Assembly: GCA_937920725.1 (NCBI GenBank)
Contig: CALEUW010000013.1
Span: 1 to 64,000, forward strand
Reading direction: 5' to 3'
DNA length: 64,000 bases
Origin: UMGS1601 sp900553335
GTDB lineage: Bacteria; Bacillota; Clostridia; Oscillospirales; Ruminococcaceae
Numbering within the stretch: position 1 is the stretch's first letter; the number at the start of each line of letters is the position of its first letter. The notes under the pieces are model-generated. The model saw only the letters and a list, made by a program, of their open reading frames with translations. It did not search any database and had not been told where the DNA came from. Below are positions 1 to 8,483 of the stretch, piece after piece. Made by a program: the position numbers and the translations under genes.

Positions 1-142
1 GCGCATAATTCAGGCATTGTATTACAATTTGGTTTAGCGACAGATTATTTATACACGCTATCCTATCAAGCTTTTTTACCACGTTTATCGGCAATCTTAA
101 CGTCTTGCTGATAGTTTCTGGTTTTCCCTGAATTTTTAACAT
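1..142 (-). CDS. Ribbon-helix-helix (CopG/Arc-like) protein, C-terminus off window
   Basis: The open frame reads from an ATG at 142 to the window edge, so only about 47 residues are visible. The visible protein contains KTLRLPINVVKKLDRIA followed by LSLNQIVIQCLNYA. This is the beta-strand plus two-helix pattern of small ribbon-helix-helix DNA-binding proteins, often antitoxins or plasmid/element regulators. An upstream in-frame ATG at 148 exists, but an AGGAG sits about 9 nt before the 142 start and only 3 nt before 148, so 142 is preferred. Function beyond likely DNA binding is unknown. A toxin partner could lie to the left and is not visible. Confidence 0.6.
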   Translation of the reverse strand, partial: MLKIQGKPETISKTLRLPINVVKKLDRIACINNLSLNQIVIQCLNYA

Positions 143-240
143 TCTCATGCACTCCTTTACATTAGTTGCTTATGATTTCATTCGTCATAGTAACAATTAT
201 ATCACATTACAAATTAAATATTTGATTTTATTCGTGATTT

Positions 241-371
241 CGAATAAAAATTTATTTGAAAATGGTCAAAAAATTATAACAGTAGATAGACTTATAAAAC
301 TAGCAAAATTTTATAATGTATCAACAGATTATATATTAGGACTTACAGACAGCAAGAATAAAGAGTGGTAA
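241..371 (+). pseudogene. Remnant of an XRE-family HTH regulator (C-terminal end only)
   Basis: Translation gives FENGQKIITVDRLIKLAKFY followed by NVSTDYILGLTD. This is the standard end of an XRE/Cro-CI helix-turn-helix domain (the YENG...P..DTLIKLADFY...DYLLGLTD pattern). The first three helices, including the recognition helix, are missing. An open frame continues upstream to an ATG at 147, but its N-terminal residues do not resemble an HTH domain and overlap the promoter side of the ribbon-helix-helix gene. I read this as a decayed regulator fragment. Together with the neighbouring gene it suggests an old mobile-element scar at the left edge. Confidence 0.5.
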
Positions 372-422
372 AACAAAATCCACAGACTATATTCGACATT
401 GAATTCTTCATATTTGCAAGTA

Positions 423-451
423 TTGACAAATATCGTAAAAGATGCTATACT
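423..451 (+). promoter_or_regulatory. Sigma-A type promoter upstream of the YczE-like gene
   Basis: A perfect TTGACA (423-428) is separated by 17 bp from TATACT (446-451). It is the only strong promoter before the gene at 555, leaving a leader of about 95 nt. Confidence 0.7.
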
Positions 452-481
452 ATTATTATAAAAGATTATGATACATTTGAT

Positions 482-513
482 AGGCAGTCACCGTAAGGGA
501 CTGTCTGTTTTTT
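482..513 (+). terminator. Terminator-like hairpin inside the leader (possible attenuator)
   Basis: An 8-bp stem (482-489 with 499-506, one G-U pair) is followed at once by a six-T run (508-513). It lies between the promoter at 423-451 and the ribosome site of the gene at 555, where a terminator would act as an attenuator. No known riboswitch aptamer is recognised in the short leader. Confidence 0.5.
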
Positions 514-554
514 GTGCATAAGCTCATCTTATTGAATTTTCAGGAGGAATTATA

Positions 555-1211
555 ATGTCAAAAAAAGAAACCGTAAAACGATACATACTTATTATAATAA
601 GCCTGTTTTTCTCAGCACTAGGCGTTGCGGTAACAAAGCACGGCGAACTTGGCGTATCTCCGATTTCGTCAGTTGCAAATGTTTTAAGCTATAAATTCTC
701 TTCCATGTCGCTTGGTACATGGCTTATTATATGGAACTGCATTTTGATTGTGGGGCAAGTGCTTATTTTAAGAAAAAATTTTAAGCTCATTCAGCTTTTG
801 CAGATACCCGTATCGTTTCTTTTTGGATATTTTACCGATTTCGGCTCGTGGATTGTTTCGTCTATTCCTGCTGATTCTTATGCTATAAGGCTTATTATGG
901 TGATTCTTGGTGTGGTGATTTTAGGATTTGGAATCGCCCTTTCGGTAATAGCAAACGTTATAATGAACTCAGGAGAGGCATTTGTAAAAGCCATATCCGA
1001 TGCAGGGAATAAAAATTTTGGAAACATAAAGATTGCCTTTGATATTAGCTGTGTGGTGTTGGCAGTAATACTTTCTCTTTTGTTTTTTGAATTTGAAATT
1101 GTCGGAACAAGAGAAGGAACTATTATCTCTGCTGTATTTACAGGAGTGGCAGTTAAATTTTTCATAAAGATTTTCAAAACTCCCCTCGAGTCGATTCTTG
1201 TAACAAATTAA
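555..1211 (+). CDS. YczE/DUF6198-like integral membrane protein
   Basis: A 218-residue, very hydrophobic protein with about five or six predicted membrane segments. The N-terminal pattern GVAVTKHGELGVSPISS and the later GFGIALSVIANVIMNSGEAF resemble the YczE/YitT-like group of Firmicute membrane proteins (DUF6198), whose substrate is not established. A strong AGGAGG site precedes the ATG. It stands alone behind its own promoter and a terminator-like leader hairpin, so it is probably conditionally expressed. Family assignment is from sequence pattern only; transport is an inference from the fold. Confidence 0.7.
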   Translation: MSKKETVKRYILIIISLFFSALGVAVTKHGELGVSPISSVANVLSYKFSSMSLGTWLIIWNCILIVGQVLILRKNFKLIQLLQIPVSFLFGYFTDFGSWIVSSIPADSYAIRLIMVILGVVILGFGIALSVIANVIMNSGEAFVKAISDAGNKNFGNIKIAFDISCVVLAVILSLLFFEFEIVGTREGTIISAVFTGVAVKFFIKIFKTPLESILVTN

Positions 1212-1339
1212 GGTAACTTTTAACTGTCAGCGCATATAATATTATTGGGAATGATTGTCAAAATTTGGAAACAAGCACTGTTAAGTAATGATTTTAAGCA
1301 TGTTTTAAAAAGTAGAGAGAGTTTTTTTGTACAGTTTTG

Positions 1340-1368
1340 TTGACAAATGTCATATTATATGATATCAT
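1340..1368 (+). promoter_or_regulatory. Promoter of the GH25 lysozyme gene
   Basis: TTGACA (1340-1345), 17-bp spacer, TATCAT (1363-1368). An AGAGGAGG ribosome site follows at about 1388-1395. Confidence 0.6.
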
Positions 1369-1402
1369 TGAATAAATATTATTTGACAGAGGAGGATGCT
1401 TT

Positions 1403-3751
1403 ATCAAACGAATAATTAGAAAGCTTTTTATATGCGCCACTGCTGTTACATGTTTTGCCACATTGTTTTTAAGCTTTCCTGAAAAACAGTTGATAACAGC
1501 AAGAGCTGATGATATAGTTAGAAAAGTTAGCGACAATAATACCTGTGACGACGGATATGTTTTAAGCTCCGAGGTTTCAAACTCATGGAGAATCAAAAAC
1601 GATCCTGAGTTTAAAAAATATCTCGAAGGAGGTAATGCTTCTTCTATATCTTCCAGAGCGTTTGGTGTTACAACGCCTACCGTACCAAGCAAGATGAGCG
1701 GTTACAAAAAATATAATGTCGTAGACGTATCCGAGTTTCAGGCTTGGCACGATCCGATCGACTGGGAAGCTTTAAAAAAGCAGGGAATAACCGGAGCTAT
1801 AATCAGAGCGGGATATCGTGGTTACGGTACTGAAGGAACGATTGTTAAGGATCAGTATTTTGATCAGAATGTTCAGGGAGCATTAGATGCAGGACTTAAT
1901 GTCGGAGTATATTTCTATACACAGGCTATAAGCGTTGCGGAGGCAAGAGAAGAAGCAGATTATGTTGCTAAGTGGATAGGCAACTATTATATAACGCTGC
2001 CGGTTTATTTCGATATTGAGCATGTAGATTACGATGTCGGAAGACTGGATGCCGCAAATCTCAGTAAATCCCAGCAGACGGCTCTTTGTACTGCCTTTTG
2101 TGACAGAATGCAAGCGAACAAGCTGTATGCCGGAGTTTATGCCAGCAAATATTACTTTTACGATGAGCTGAATTATACAGAGCTCCAGTCAAAATACGAA
2201 ATATGGCTTGCGCATTATTCCACTACAACCGATTATGCAGGCAGTTTTGACGCATGGCAGTATTCAAGCAGCGGTGTCGTTACAGGAATTTATGATTATG
2301 TAGATCTGGATTTGTGGTTTGCAACAACTCCATCTAAAATATCGTCTGTAAAAGCGGTAAAATCGGGAACAAATTTAACTCTAAGCTGGGACAGACCTAA
2401 AGGTGCATATGCGTTTTATATAGAAAAGTATGACGCTGCTTCAAAATCCTATAAACAGCTTGCAACGATTAAATCATGTACCTACACATTAAAAAACGTA
2501 TCTAACAACGATAAATACCGTGTAGTTCCGTATAAAAGAATGGGTAATGAAGTTTTCAGAGCGACAGCTTATGAGATCTACGGAAACGGTTCTCAAACGC
2601 CATCTGTGCCTGTTACAGATCCAACGAATATACCTGATGTTTCGATAAACAGCAAAACCATTTACCCAAACGAAATAAGCGTAACATTTAAAAAGCAGAA
2701 TGTTAGCGGCTACAGGCTTTATATCTCTAAAAATAAGGATATGACAGATTCGACTTATGTTCAAGGTTCGAGCAATATACAGAGCATAAAAGGGTTAAGA
2801 CCTGATACAACATATTATTTCAAAGCGTATATGTATCAGATTTCAAACGGTAAGGCATATTGGTCAAAGCCGATAACCTTTTCTCAGAAAACAGTGGATC
2901 TTGACTCGCCTAAGTTAAATACCAATCTGACGACAAGCTCCTCAACGTCTATTAAGTTTAATCTGAATGCAGTTCCAAGGGCTGAAGGCTACAGAATATG
3001 GCTTTACGACAATTCAAGCCTTACAAACGGAAGAATGATTGACGGCAAAACGACCATAACATTCAGCGGGCTTACTGCGAACAAGTCGTATTATGTAAGA
3101 GCGTATGCTTATCTAATGGTTGACGGAGAAAAATATTTTTCAGATCCTACGACATTCACCTACAAAACATTGTCTTCCGATACTCCCGAAACAGTAACCA
3201 ACTTTAAAGCATCGGTGGCTTCAAAAAACTCAGTTAAGCTTACCTGGACTAAGGTATCCGATGCACAGGGGTATATTGTTTACAAATATGATCCTTCAAA
3301 GAAAAACTATGTGAGGGTAGAAAAAACTGCAGCCAATTCCAACTCCTACACCGTATCGGGACTTTCTGAGGGAACATCATATACCTTTGCAGTAAAAGCG
3401 TATAAAACAATAAACGGCAAGGAAATTGTAAGCCAGTCATTCCCTACCGCTTCTGCTGTTACACCGCTTAGTACGGTAAAAAGCATTAAGGCGACATCTG
3501 CTAAAACGTCTTTGAAGCTTAACTGGGGTAAAGTGAGCGGCGCTCAAGGATATATTATTTATAAGTATGACGCATCAAAGAAAAATTATGTGAGAGTTAT
3601 AAAGACAACCAACACTACAACGTCATATACAATTACAGGTCTTAGAGCAAATACCTCTTATACTGTAACGGTAAAAGCATACAAAACTGTTATCGGCAAG
3701 GAAATTGTAAGTGAGAGCTTCATTCCGCTTAAAGCAAAAACATCTAAATAA
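1403..3751 (+). CDS. Secreted GH25 lysozyme with five fibronectin-III-like modules
   Basis: A muramidase that should cleave peptidoglycan outside the cell. An N-terminal signal peptide (basic IKRIIRK, then a hydrophobic stretch ending near FLSF) is followed by a GH25 domain at roughly residues 100-305. The GH25 motifs are visible: DVSEFQ near the start, RAGYRGYG, and the catalytic DIE in VYFDIEHVD. Five fibronectin-III-like modules follow. The last two are near-duplicates (GYIVYKYDPSKKNYVRV and GYIIYKYDASKKNYVRV). The start is odd. The signal peptide is in frame from 1403 and AGGAGG sits 7 nt upstream of 1403, but the codon there is ATC. The first standard start in frame is TTG at 1463, which would delete the signal peptide. 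I therefore place the start at 1403, as a rare ATC start or a start-codon mutation. Confidence 0.8.
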   Translation: MKRIIRKLFICATAVTCFATLFLSFPEKQLITARADDIVRKVSDNNTCDDGYVLSSEVSNSWRIKNDPEFKKYLEGGNASSISSRAFGVTTPTVPSKMSGYKKYNVVDVSEFQAWHDPIDWEALKKQGITGAIIRAGYRGYGTEGTIVKDQYFDQNVQGALDAGLNVGVYFYTQAISVAEAREEADYVAKWIGNYYITLPVYFDIEHVDYDVGRLDAANLSKSQQTALCTAFCDRMQANKLYAGVYASKYYFYDELNYTELQSKYEIWLAHYSTTTDYAGSFDAWQYSSSGVVTGIYDYVDLDLWFATTPSKISSVKAVKSGTNLTLSWDRPKGAYAFYIEKYDAASKSYKQLATIKSCTYTLKNVSNNDKYRVVPYKRMGNEVFRATAYEIYGNGSQTPSVPVTDPTNIPDVSINSKTIYPNEISVTFKKQNVSGYRLYISKNKDMTDSTYVQGSSNIQSIKGLRPDTTYYFKAYMYQISNGKAYWSKPITFSQKTVDLDSPKLNTNLTTSSSTSIKFNLNAVPRAEGYRIWLYDNSSLTNGRMIDGKTTITFSGLTANKSYYVRAYAYLMVDGEKYFSDPTTFTYKTLSSDTPETVTNFKASVASKNSVKLTWTKVSDAQGYIVYKYDPSKKNYVRVEKTAANSNSYTVSGLSEGTSYTFAVKAYKTINGKEIVSQSFPTASAVTPLSTVKSIKATSAKTSLKLNWGKVSGAQGYIIYKYDASKKNYVRVIKTTNTTTSYTITGLRANTSYTVTVKAYKTVIGKEIVSESFIPLKAKTSK

Positions 3752-3756
3752 TAAGA

Positions 3757-3792
3757 AAATATCCTCAGAATATAAGTTCTGAGGATATTTTT
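3757..3792 (+). terminator. Intrinsic terminator after the GH25 gene
   Basis: A perfect 14-bp stem (3757-3770 with 3777-3790), 6-nt loop, T-rich tail. Confidence 0.85.
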
Positions 3793-3793
3793 C

Positions 3794-3910
3794 AATAAAG
3801 GGCAACATCCCCTATTGAACGTTTTCAGCGGGATGGCCTTATCCCACTGCTGAAAAAATTAAGTGAAACCCGCCGCCTATAGAGGCGGGAGACATCTTAA
3901 TTTAGTTATA
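3794..3910. repeat. Three-hairpin dispersed repeat, copy 1
   Basis: About 117 bp, related to copies at 31070, 33572 and 40735. It has a GGGC..GCCC-like first element, a TTTTCAGC...GCTGAAAA hairpin, a CCCGCC...GGCGGG hairpin closing on CCTATAGA, and a conserved ATCTTAATTTAGTTAT tail. Confidence 0.75.
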
Positions 3911-3914
3911 TCAT

Positions 3915-3955
3915 AAAGAAAGCTCCCGAATAACATCGAGAGCATTTTCTTTTAA
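3915..3955 (-). terminator. Terminator after the rubredoxin gene
   Basis: In minus orientation GCTCTCG pairs with CGGGAGC, flanked by A- and T-rich arms ending in TTTCTTT. It sits just after the rubredoxin stop codon. Confidence 0.6.
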
Positions 3956-3976
3956 TAAATCTATGAAACTAAAGCA

Positions 3977-4114
3977 TTAGTCTTCTTTTGAAAACTGATC
4001 TTTTCCTACAGAACAGAGAGGGCATACCCAATCCTCAGGAAGATCTTCAAACTTTACGCCTTCAGCTTCTTCGTCATAGACATATCCGCAAACATCGCAT
4101 ACATACTTTGCCAT
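3977..4114 (-). CDS. Rubredoxin
   Basis: A 45-residue protein beginning MAKYVCDVCGYVYD and ending near WVCPLCSVGKDQF. The two CxxC knuckles (C6/C9 and C31/C34) are the four iron ligands of rubredoxin. It is a small electron carrier typical of anaerobes, usually serving oxygen or peroxide detoxification. It is shorter than the usual 52-54 residues because the loop between the knuckles is reduced; the residues GYVYD and EDWVCPLC are kept. A GGAGG site precedes the ATG. It lies 20 bp after the GH94 gene on the same strand and has its own terminator. Confidence 0.9.
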   Translation of the reverse strand: MAKYVCDVCGYVYDEEAEGVKFEDLPEDWVCPLCSVGKDQFSKED

Positions 4115-4134
4115 TTCTTACACCTCCGAAAATA

Positions 4135-6546
4135 TTATCCCATAATAGCAGTGATTTCATTCACGCCGTCTTTAAGTTTATCAGCAGGAACAAAATTCCC
4201 CTGAAGCACTTCGCCATTTAGTGTGAGAGATTTAATTCCGCTTTCAACATTACTTGGATTTTCAACCTTAATTGAAAGATGAACTCCACGGAAATTTTTC
4301 TCTATTTCAAAGTGATCCCAATCCGATGGAACAGAAGGATCAATAACAAGTCCGTCAGCGTTAGGACGCATACCTAAAATACCCTCAACGCAGCCCACCA
4401 TAACAGTTGAACCTGTTCCTGTGAGCCAGTGAACGTGAGCTCTTCCCTCAAAAGGAGAACGAGTTGATTCAACAAACTGTCCGTGAACATACGGCTCTAA
4501 AACTCTGATCTCAGCCTGATCGTTCATAGCAGCAGGTGAAGATTCCATGAAATACTCAAAAGCTCTGTTTCCATGTCCCATAAGACTCTCAGCAAGGATT
4601 ATCCAACCCTGTGACTGTGAGAATATACCGCCGTTTTCCTTTGTATCAGGATTGAAGATGTGCATAAGCGCACCGTCAAAATAGTTGTCAACATAAGGAG
4701 GCTCTAATAGCTTAACACCGTACTTAGTATTTAAGATACTGTGAACACTCTCCAAAGCCTTTTCGCTCTGTTCCTCTGAAGCAAAGCCCGAAATTACCGA
4801 CCAGCTCTGAGGATTGAGCCACATATTAGCCTCAGGATCCTTCTTAGCTCCTACTACAACACCGTCCTCACGGATTCCTCTTATAAATCTATCCTCGTCC
4901 CAGCAATCTGAAAGCGATTTACCAAGCTCCGCTTGGATCTCATCTATATATTTAACGTACTCAGCGTCGTTTCTCTCTTCAGCCCAAGCTCTGATAACGC
5001 TCATAGCATAGTAAAGCTGGAATGCAACGAATGTAGATTCTCCCTTTTTACCGAGTCTTAGGCAGTCGTTCCAGTCAGCATGAAGTCCTGCCGGCATCTT
5101 ATGATCGCCCAAACGCTCCATTGAAAACCTGATAGCATTTTTAAGGTGGTCATATACGGTGTCCTCGCCGCCGTTAGCATAAACGATAACTTCGTCTAAG
5201 AAAGCTTTATTTCCGCTTTCTCCGATATACTTGTAAATTGTCGGGAAAAGCCAAAGCGCATCGTCAGCACGGTAAGACGGGTGTCCGGTTTCCTTAGCAT
5301 AAACTGAATTTTCATCGTTTTCATCAGGATATGTTTCATGACCTGCGTTGTGATTAAATTTTACAAGCGGAAGTCCGCCGCCGTTGTCGACCTGTGCAGA
5401 AAGCATAAATCTGATCTTTTCAAGAGCTGTTTCAGGCTCAAGATGAATGATACCCTGAATATCCTGAACTGTATCTCTGTATCCGTATCCGTTTCTAAGT
5501 CCGCAGTAAATAAAGGAAGCTGCTCTTGACCAGATAAATGTAATGAAGCACTGGTAAGCGTTCCAAACATTTATCATATTATTAAACTCCTCACTCGGAG
5601 TCTTAACCTGGAAGTTGTTTAAAATTCCGTGCCAGTATGAAACAAGCTCTTCAATTTCTTCATCAACCTTGCCCGGCTTTTCGTATTCTGCCATCACTGC
5701 GTTTGCAGCAGCATTGTCTCTTTGACCGAGAATGTAAATAAGCTCTTTTGTTTCTCCTGCCAAAAGCTCAAAATCGCTTTGAAGCGCACCGCAGGCATTT
5801 GAATTGAAATTTAAAGTTCCATCGCACTTTCCACTCTCAACAGCAATAGGATTTGAATATGTTCTGTAAGGTCCGATAAAGCTGTCAAGGTTTCCGTTAT
5901 ATCCGCTGACCTCAGCTCCGACTAAACCGAAAAATCTTTCTCTGTGATTAGATCCTGTTTCGTCCTTACCGCTGTTTTCATTGATGTGCTGCAGGATCTT
6001 GTTACCCTCAAATGTTGTGTTTGTAATAAAGAGAGTATACTGAAGGTTTACCTGATCCTGTTCATAATTATTGTCGTTTGTAAACTCAACAAAACCATAG
6101 GAAGAAAGCTTTCTTGCGCTATCCCCTGTGTTTGTAATCTTACATCTCCAAACCTCATATGTCTTATCCTTTGGAACATAATATGTGGTTTCTGTGTTGA
6201 TACCCTTGTAATCTGATGTGATCGTTGTGTAAGCTGTTCCGTGACGGCAAACGTTTTTGTACTCGTCAAGCGGTTTGCCGACAGGCTGCCATGAAGCAGA
6301 CCAGTAGTCAGCAGTATCGTTATCTCTAAGGTAAATATATCTTCCCGGAAGAGCCATGTTTGAGTTAAAACGGTATCTTGCGATTCTTCCGTTTGCTCCG
6401 CTCTGTACAAAGCTGTATCCTCCTGCATTGTTGGAAATGATTGCTCCGTAAGCAGGGGATCCGAGATAGTTTACCCAAGGAGCCGGTGTGTCAGGTTTGG
6501 TGATAACGTATTCTTTGTTATCAAGGTCAAAGTAACCGTACTTCAT
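4135..6546 (-). CDS. GH94 cellobiose phosphorylase-like enzyme
   Basis: An 803-residue protein close in length and pattern to cellobiose phosphorylases. Such enzymes split cellobiose (or a related beta-glucoside) with phosphate into glucose 1-phosphate and glucose in the cytoplasm, saving ATP. The N-terminal beta-sandwich begins MKYGYFDLDNKEYVITKPDT and includes GGYSFVQSGANGRIARYR. The (alpha/alpha)6 barrel holds ADWNDC at residues 490-495, which contains the expected acidic catalyst, and the C-terminal HWLTGTGSTVMVG. The start is a normal ATG behind AAGGAG. It has its own promoter and a GC hairpin in the leader. Substrate specificity within GH94 (cellobiose, cellodextrin, chitobiose) is inferred from overall likeness, not proven. 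Confidence 0.85.
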   Translation of the reverse strand: MKYGYFDLDNKEYVITKPDTPAPWVNYLGSPAYGAIISNNAGGYSFVQSGANGRIARYRFNSNMALPGRYIYLRDNDTADYWSASWQPVGKPLDEYKNVCRHGTAYTTITSDYKGINTETTYYVPKDKTYEVWRCKITNTGDSARKLSSYGFVEFTNDNNYEQDQVNLQYTLFITNTTFEGNKILQHINENSGKDETGSNHRERFFGLVGAEVSGYNGNLDSFIGPYRTYSNPIAVESGKCDGTLNFNSNACGALQSDFELLAGETKELIYILGQRDNAAANAVMAEYEKPGKVDEEIEELVSYWHGILNNFQVKTPSEEFNNMINVWNAYQCFITFIWSRAASFIYCGLRNGYGYRDTVQDIQGIIHLEPETALEKIRFMLSAQVDNGGGLPLVKFNHNAGHETYPDENDENSVYAKETGHPSYRADDALWLFPTIYKYIGESGNKAFLDEVIVYANGGEDTVYDHLKNAIRFSMERLGDHKMPAGLHADWNDCLRLGKKGESTFVAFQLYYAMSVIRAWAEERNDAEYVKYIDEIQAELGKSLSDCWDEDRFIRGIREDGVVVGAKKDPEANMWLNPQSWSVISGFASEEQSEKALESVHSILNTKYGVKLLEPPYVDNYFDGALMHIFNPDTKENGGIFSQSQGWIILAESLMGHGNRAFEYFMESSPAAMNDQAEIRVLEPYVHGQFVESTRSPFEGRAHVHWLTGTGSTVMVGCVEGILGMRPNADGLVIDPSVPSDWDHFEIEKNFRGVHLSIKVENPSNVESGIKSLTLNGEVLQGNFVPADKLKDGVNEITAIMG

Positions 6547-6585
6547 AAATAAATTTCTCCTTAATCTTATTTTACTAATAACACA

Positions 6586-6599
6586 GGCGCTTTTGCGCC
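6586..6599. other. Perfect GGCGC-AAAA-GCGCC hairpin in the GH94 leader
   Basis: In the minus-strand transcript a 5-bp GC stem with an AAAA loop lies about 40 nt before the GH94 start and just downstream of its promoter. It could be an operator or an mRNA stabiliser. Confidence 0.45.
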
Positions 6600-6610
6600 A
6601 AGCTTAACTT

Positions 6611-6639
6611 ATTTTAACATAAGCGGTTATTTTTTACAA
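6611..6639 (-). promoter_or_regulatory. Promoter of the GH94 gene
   Basis: On the minus strand TTGTAA (6634-6639), 17-bp spacer, TAAAAT (6611-6616). Confidence 0.5.
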
Positions 6640-6708
6640 GGGGGGTTTTGCAATTTTTTAAATATATTTAAAGCTTTATCCCAAACAACCTTTTTGACCT
6701 GAATCAAT

Positions 6709-7674
6709 TCATTCTCCGCTTTCGCTTACGCAGCGATCCGAATTGATCATCTCCTTCGGAACGATGATTTTTATTGCTCTCGGATGATTTACAATATCCG
6801 CAGTCATATAAGTTCCGCCGTACTCTCCGTCAATAACCCATGAAATTTCCGAGTCAGCGGTTATTTTTACATGACTCGTCTTGAAGGTTTCAAAATATTT
6901 GCTTTTGAGCGTTGAAACATTAAGCATGTTGGAATTTACAAAGTTGCTTAAAAGCTTTGGTATATCGAGTATATTGTCAGGCTTTTTAACAAGCATTACC
7001 TCAAACTTTCCGTCATCGTATAAAACGGTGTTTTGGTTCAGACGGTCCAGCTTTACGATTCCTCCGACAGAAATTGAGTTTGTTATCATTCCGAGAATAT
7101 AATCGCCTTCAACGATTTTATCATCGTCAATTTCCATCACTAAATGGTAGCTTTTAATTTTTTTAAGACTTTTCGCTCCTTCTACAATATAAGCTGCATG
7201 ACCCAACTTGTTTTTTAACGACTGATCTGTTATATAAGTAACCTCTGCAAGTGCTCCAAAAGCTGCGACATAGCAAAAATAGTTTTCGCCAAGCGTTCCT
7301 ATATCGATTTGAAACGGGATTCCCTCAGTTGCATTTTTTGCAGCATCAATAAATTTTTTCGGAATATCAAGCGAATTCGCAACATCGTTTGTAGAGCCTG
7401 CCGGAATATATCCAAGAACAGGTCTTTCCTCCTCTTTCAGATTGAGAAGCGCCGATATGGTTTCTGAAAGCGTTCCATCTCCGCCGGAACACACCAAAAT
7501 ATCATGATCTTTTGCATACTCAGCAATTTTCTTTGCGCCGTCACCCTTTTCCTGGGTAGGGTATGCCGTTACAAGATACCCGTTCTTTGTAAATGCGTCA
7601 ATTATTTCACAAATGTTTTTTCTTACATGACCTTTTCCGGCATTAGGATTAAACACAAACATTAATTTTTTCAT
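6709..7674 (-). CDS. Diacylglycerol/lipid kinase family protein
   Basis: A 321-residue cytoplasmic or membrane-associated lipid kinase of the DagK/YegS/YtlR group. These transfer phosphate from ATP to diacylglycerol or a related lipid. The N-terminus KLMFVFNPNAGKG and the nucleotide loop SGGDGTLSE (Asp about residue 66) are the family hallmarks, followed by GYIPAGSTNDVANSL. The C-terminal beta-sandwich ends in the IDGEYGG region. It precedes nothing obviously related; the HisA gene lies 20 bp upstream on the same strand, so the two may be co-transcribed. The exact lipid cannot be told from sequence. Confidence 0.85.
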   Translation of the reverse strand: MKKLMFVFNPNAGKGHVRKNICEIIDAFTKNGYLVTAYPTQEKGDGAKKIAEYAKDHDILVCSGGDGTLSETISALLNLKEEERPVLGYIPAGSTNDVANSLDIPKKFIDAAKNATEGIPFQIDIGTLGENYFCYVAAFGALAEVTYITDQSLKNKLGHAAYIVEGAKSLKKIKSYHLVMEIDDDKIVEGDYILGMITNSISVGGIVKLDRLNQNTVLYDDGKFEVMLVKKPDNILDIPKLLSNFVNSNMLNVSTLKSKYFETFKTSHVKITADSEISWVIDGEYGGTYMTADIVNHPRAIKIIVPKEMINSDRCVSESGE

Positions 7675-7694
7675 AAATTTCCCCTCAACTTCCT

Positions 7695-8459
7695 TTATTT
7701 ATTGTACTTTGAAATGGATTCAAACGAAATTCTTCCTCCGAACAGATCAAGCGCTGAGCCTATAGTAAAATCAACCTTTGATTTTCCGACGCTCTCGATA
7801 AGACGTATGTCTTCAAACGATGAGATACCTCCTGCGTAGGTTGTAGGAATTTTGATATTTGAAAGAATTCTTAAAACGTCTTTATCTATTCCGTTTTGCT
7901 TCCCCTCAGCGTCAACCGCATGAACAAGAAATTCATCGCAGTATGAAGAAAGTTCATTTGCCGTTTGTTCGTTAAATTTTACTTCGGTGAATTTTTGCCA
8001 TCGGTCAGTGACAATATAGAGATCCTCTCCCCTTTTTCGGCAGGAAAGATCTAAAACGATATGTTCTCTTCCGGCTTCTCTTTTCAGGGACTCAAGATTG
8101 TTAATATCAATTTTTCCGTCACGAAATACAAAGCTTGTAACTATTACATGAGAAGCCCCCATTTCAAGAAATTCTCCTGCATTTCTGTCATTTATTCCAC
8201 CGCCTGCCTGAAGTCCGTTTTTGAATATTTTAAGCGCCTTTGACGCCTCTTTTTTGTCCGCTTCATATTCAGGCGTTCCGATTTTATTAAGCAGTATAAT
8301 ATGTCCTCCGTAAAGCGAATGAGTTTTATAAAGCAAAGCAAAGTATTCTGCACCGTTTGCGCTTATAAAATTTTCTTTCGCTCCGCTGTCGCCCAGCGTT
8401 GAACCGATGATTTGTTTCACTTTTCCGTCGTGAATATCTATACAAGGGCGAAACCTCAT
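7695..8459 (-). CDS. hisA: HisA-type isomerase, eukaryotic-like form
   Basis: A 254-residue (beta/alpha)8 protein. It should isomerise ProFAR to PRFAR in histidine biosynthesis. Seen motifs are FRPCIDIHDGKVKQI at the N-terminus, LQAGGGIN, HAVDAEGK and TYAGGIS. This pattern fits the HIS6/plant-like HisA subgroup better than the classical bacterial one. It is not in a his operon: the neighbours are a lipid kinase and a GNAT. A stand-alone eukaryotic-like hisA is known in some Clostridia and Bacteroidetes relatives. I am sure of the fold family and fairly sure of the reaction. Confidence 0.8.
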   Translation of the reverse strand: MRFRPCIDIHDGKVKQIIGSTLGDSGAKENFISANGAEYFALLYKTHSLYGGHIILLNKIGTPEYEADKKEASKALKIFKNGLQAGGGINDRNAGEFLEMGASHVIVTSFVFRDGKIDINNLESLKREAGREHIVLDLSCRKRGEDLYIVTDRWQKFTEVKFNEQTANELSSYCDEFLVHAVDAEGKQNGIDKDVLRILSNIKIPTTYAGGISSFEDIRLIESVGKSKVDFTIGSALDLFGGRISFESISKYNK

Positions 8460-8483
8460 ACAAACGCACCTCCAGTATTTTTA

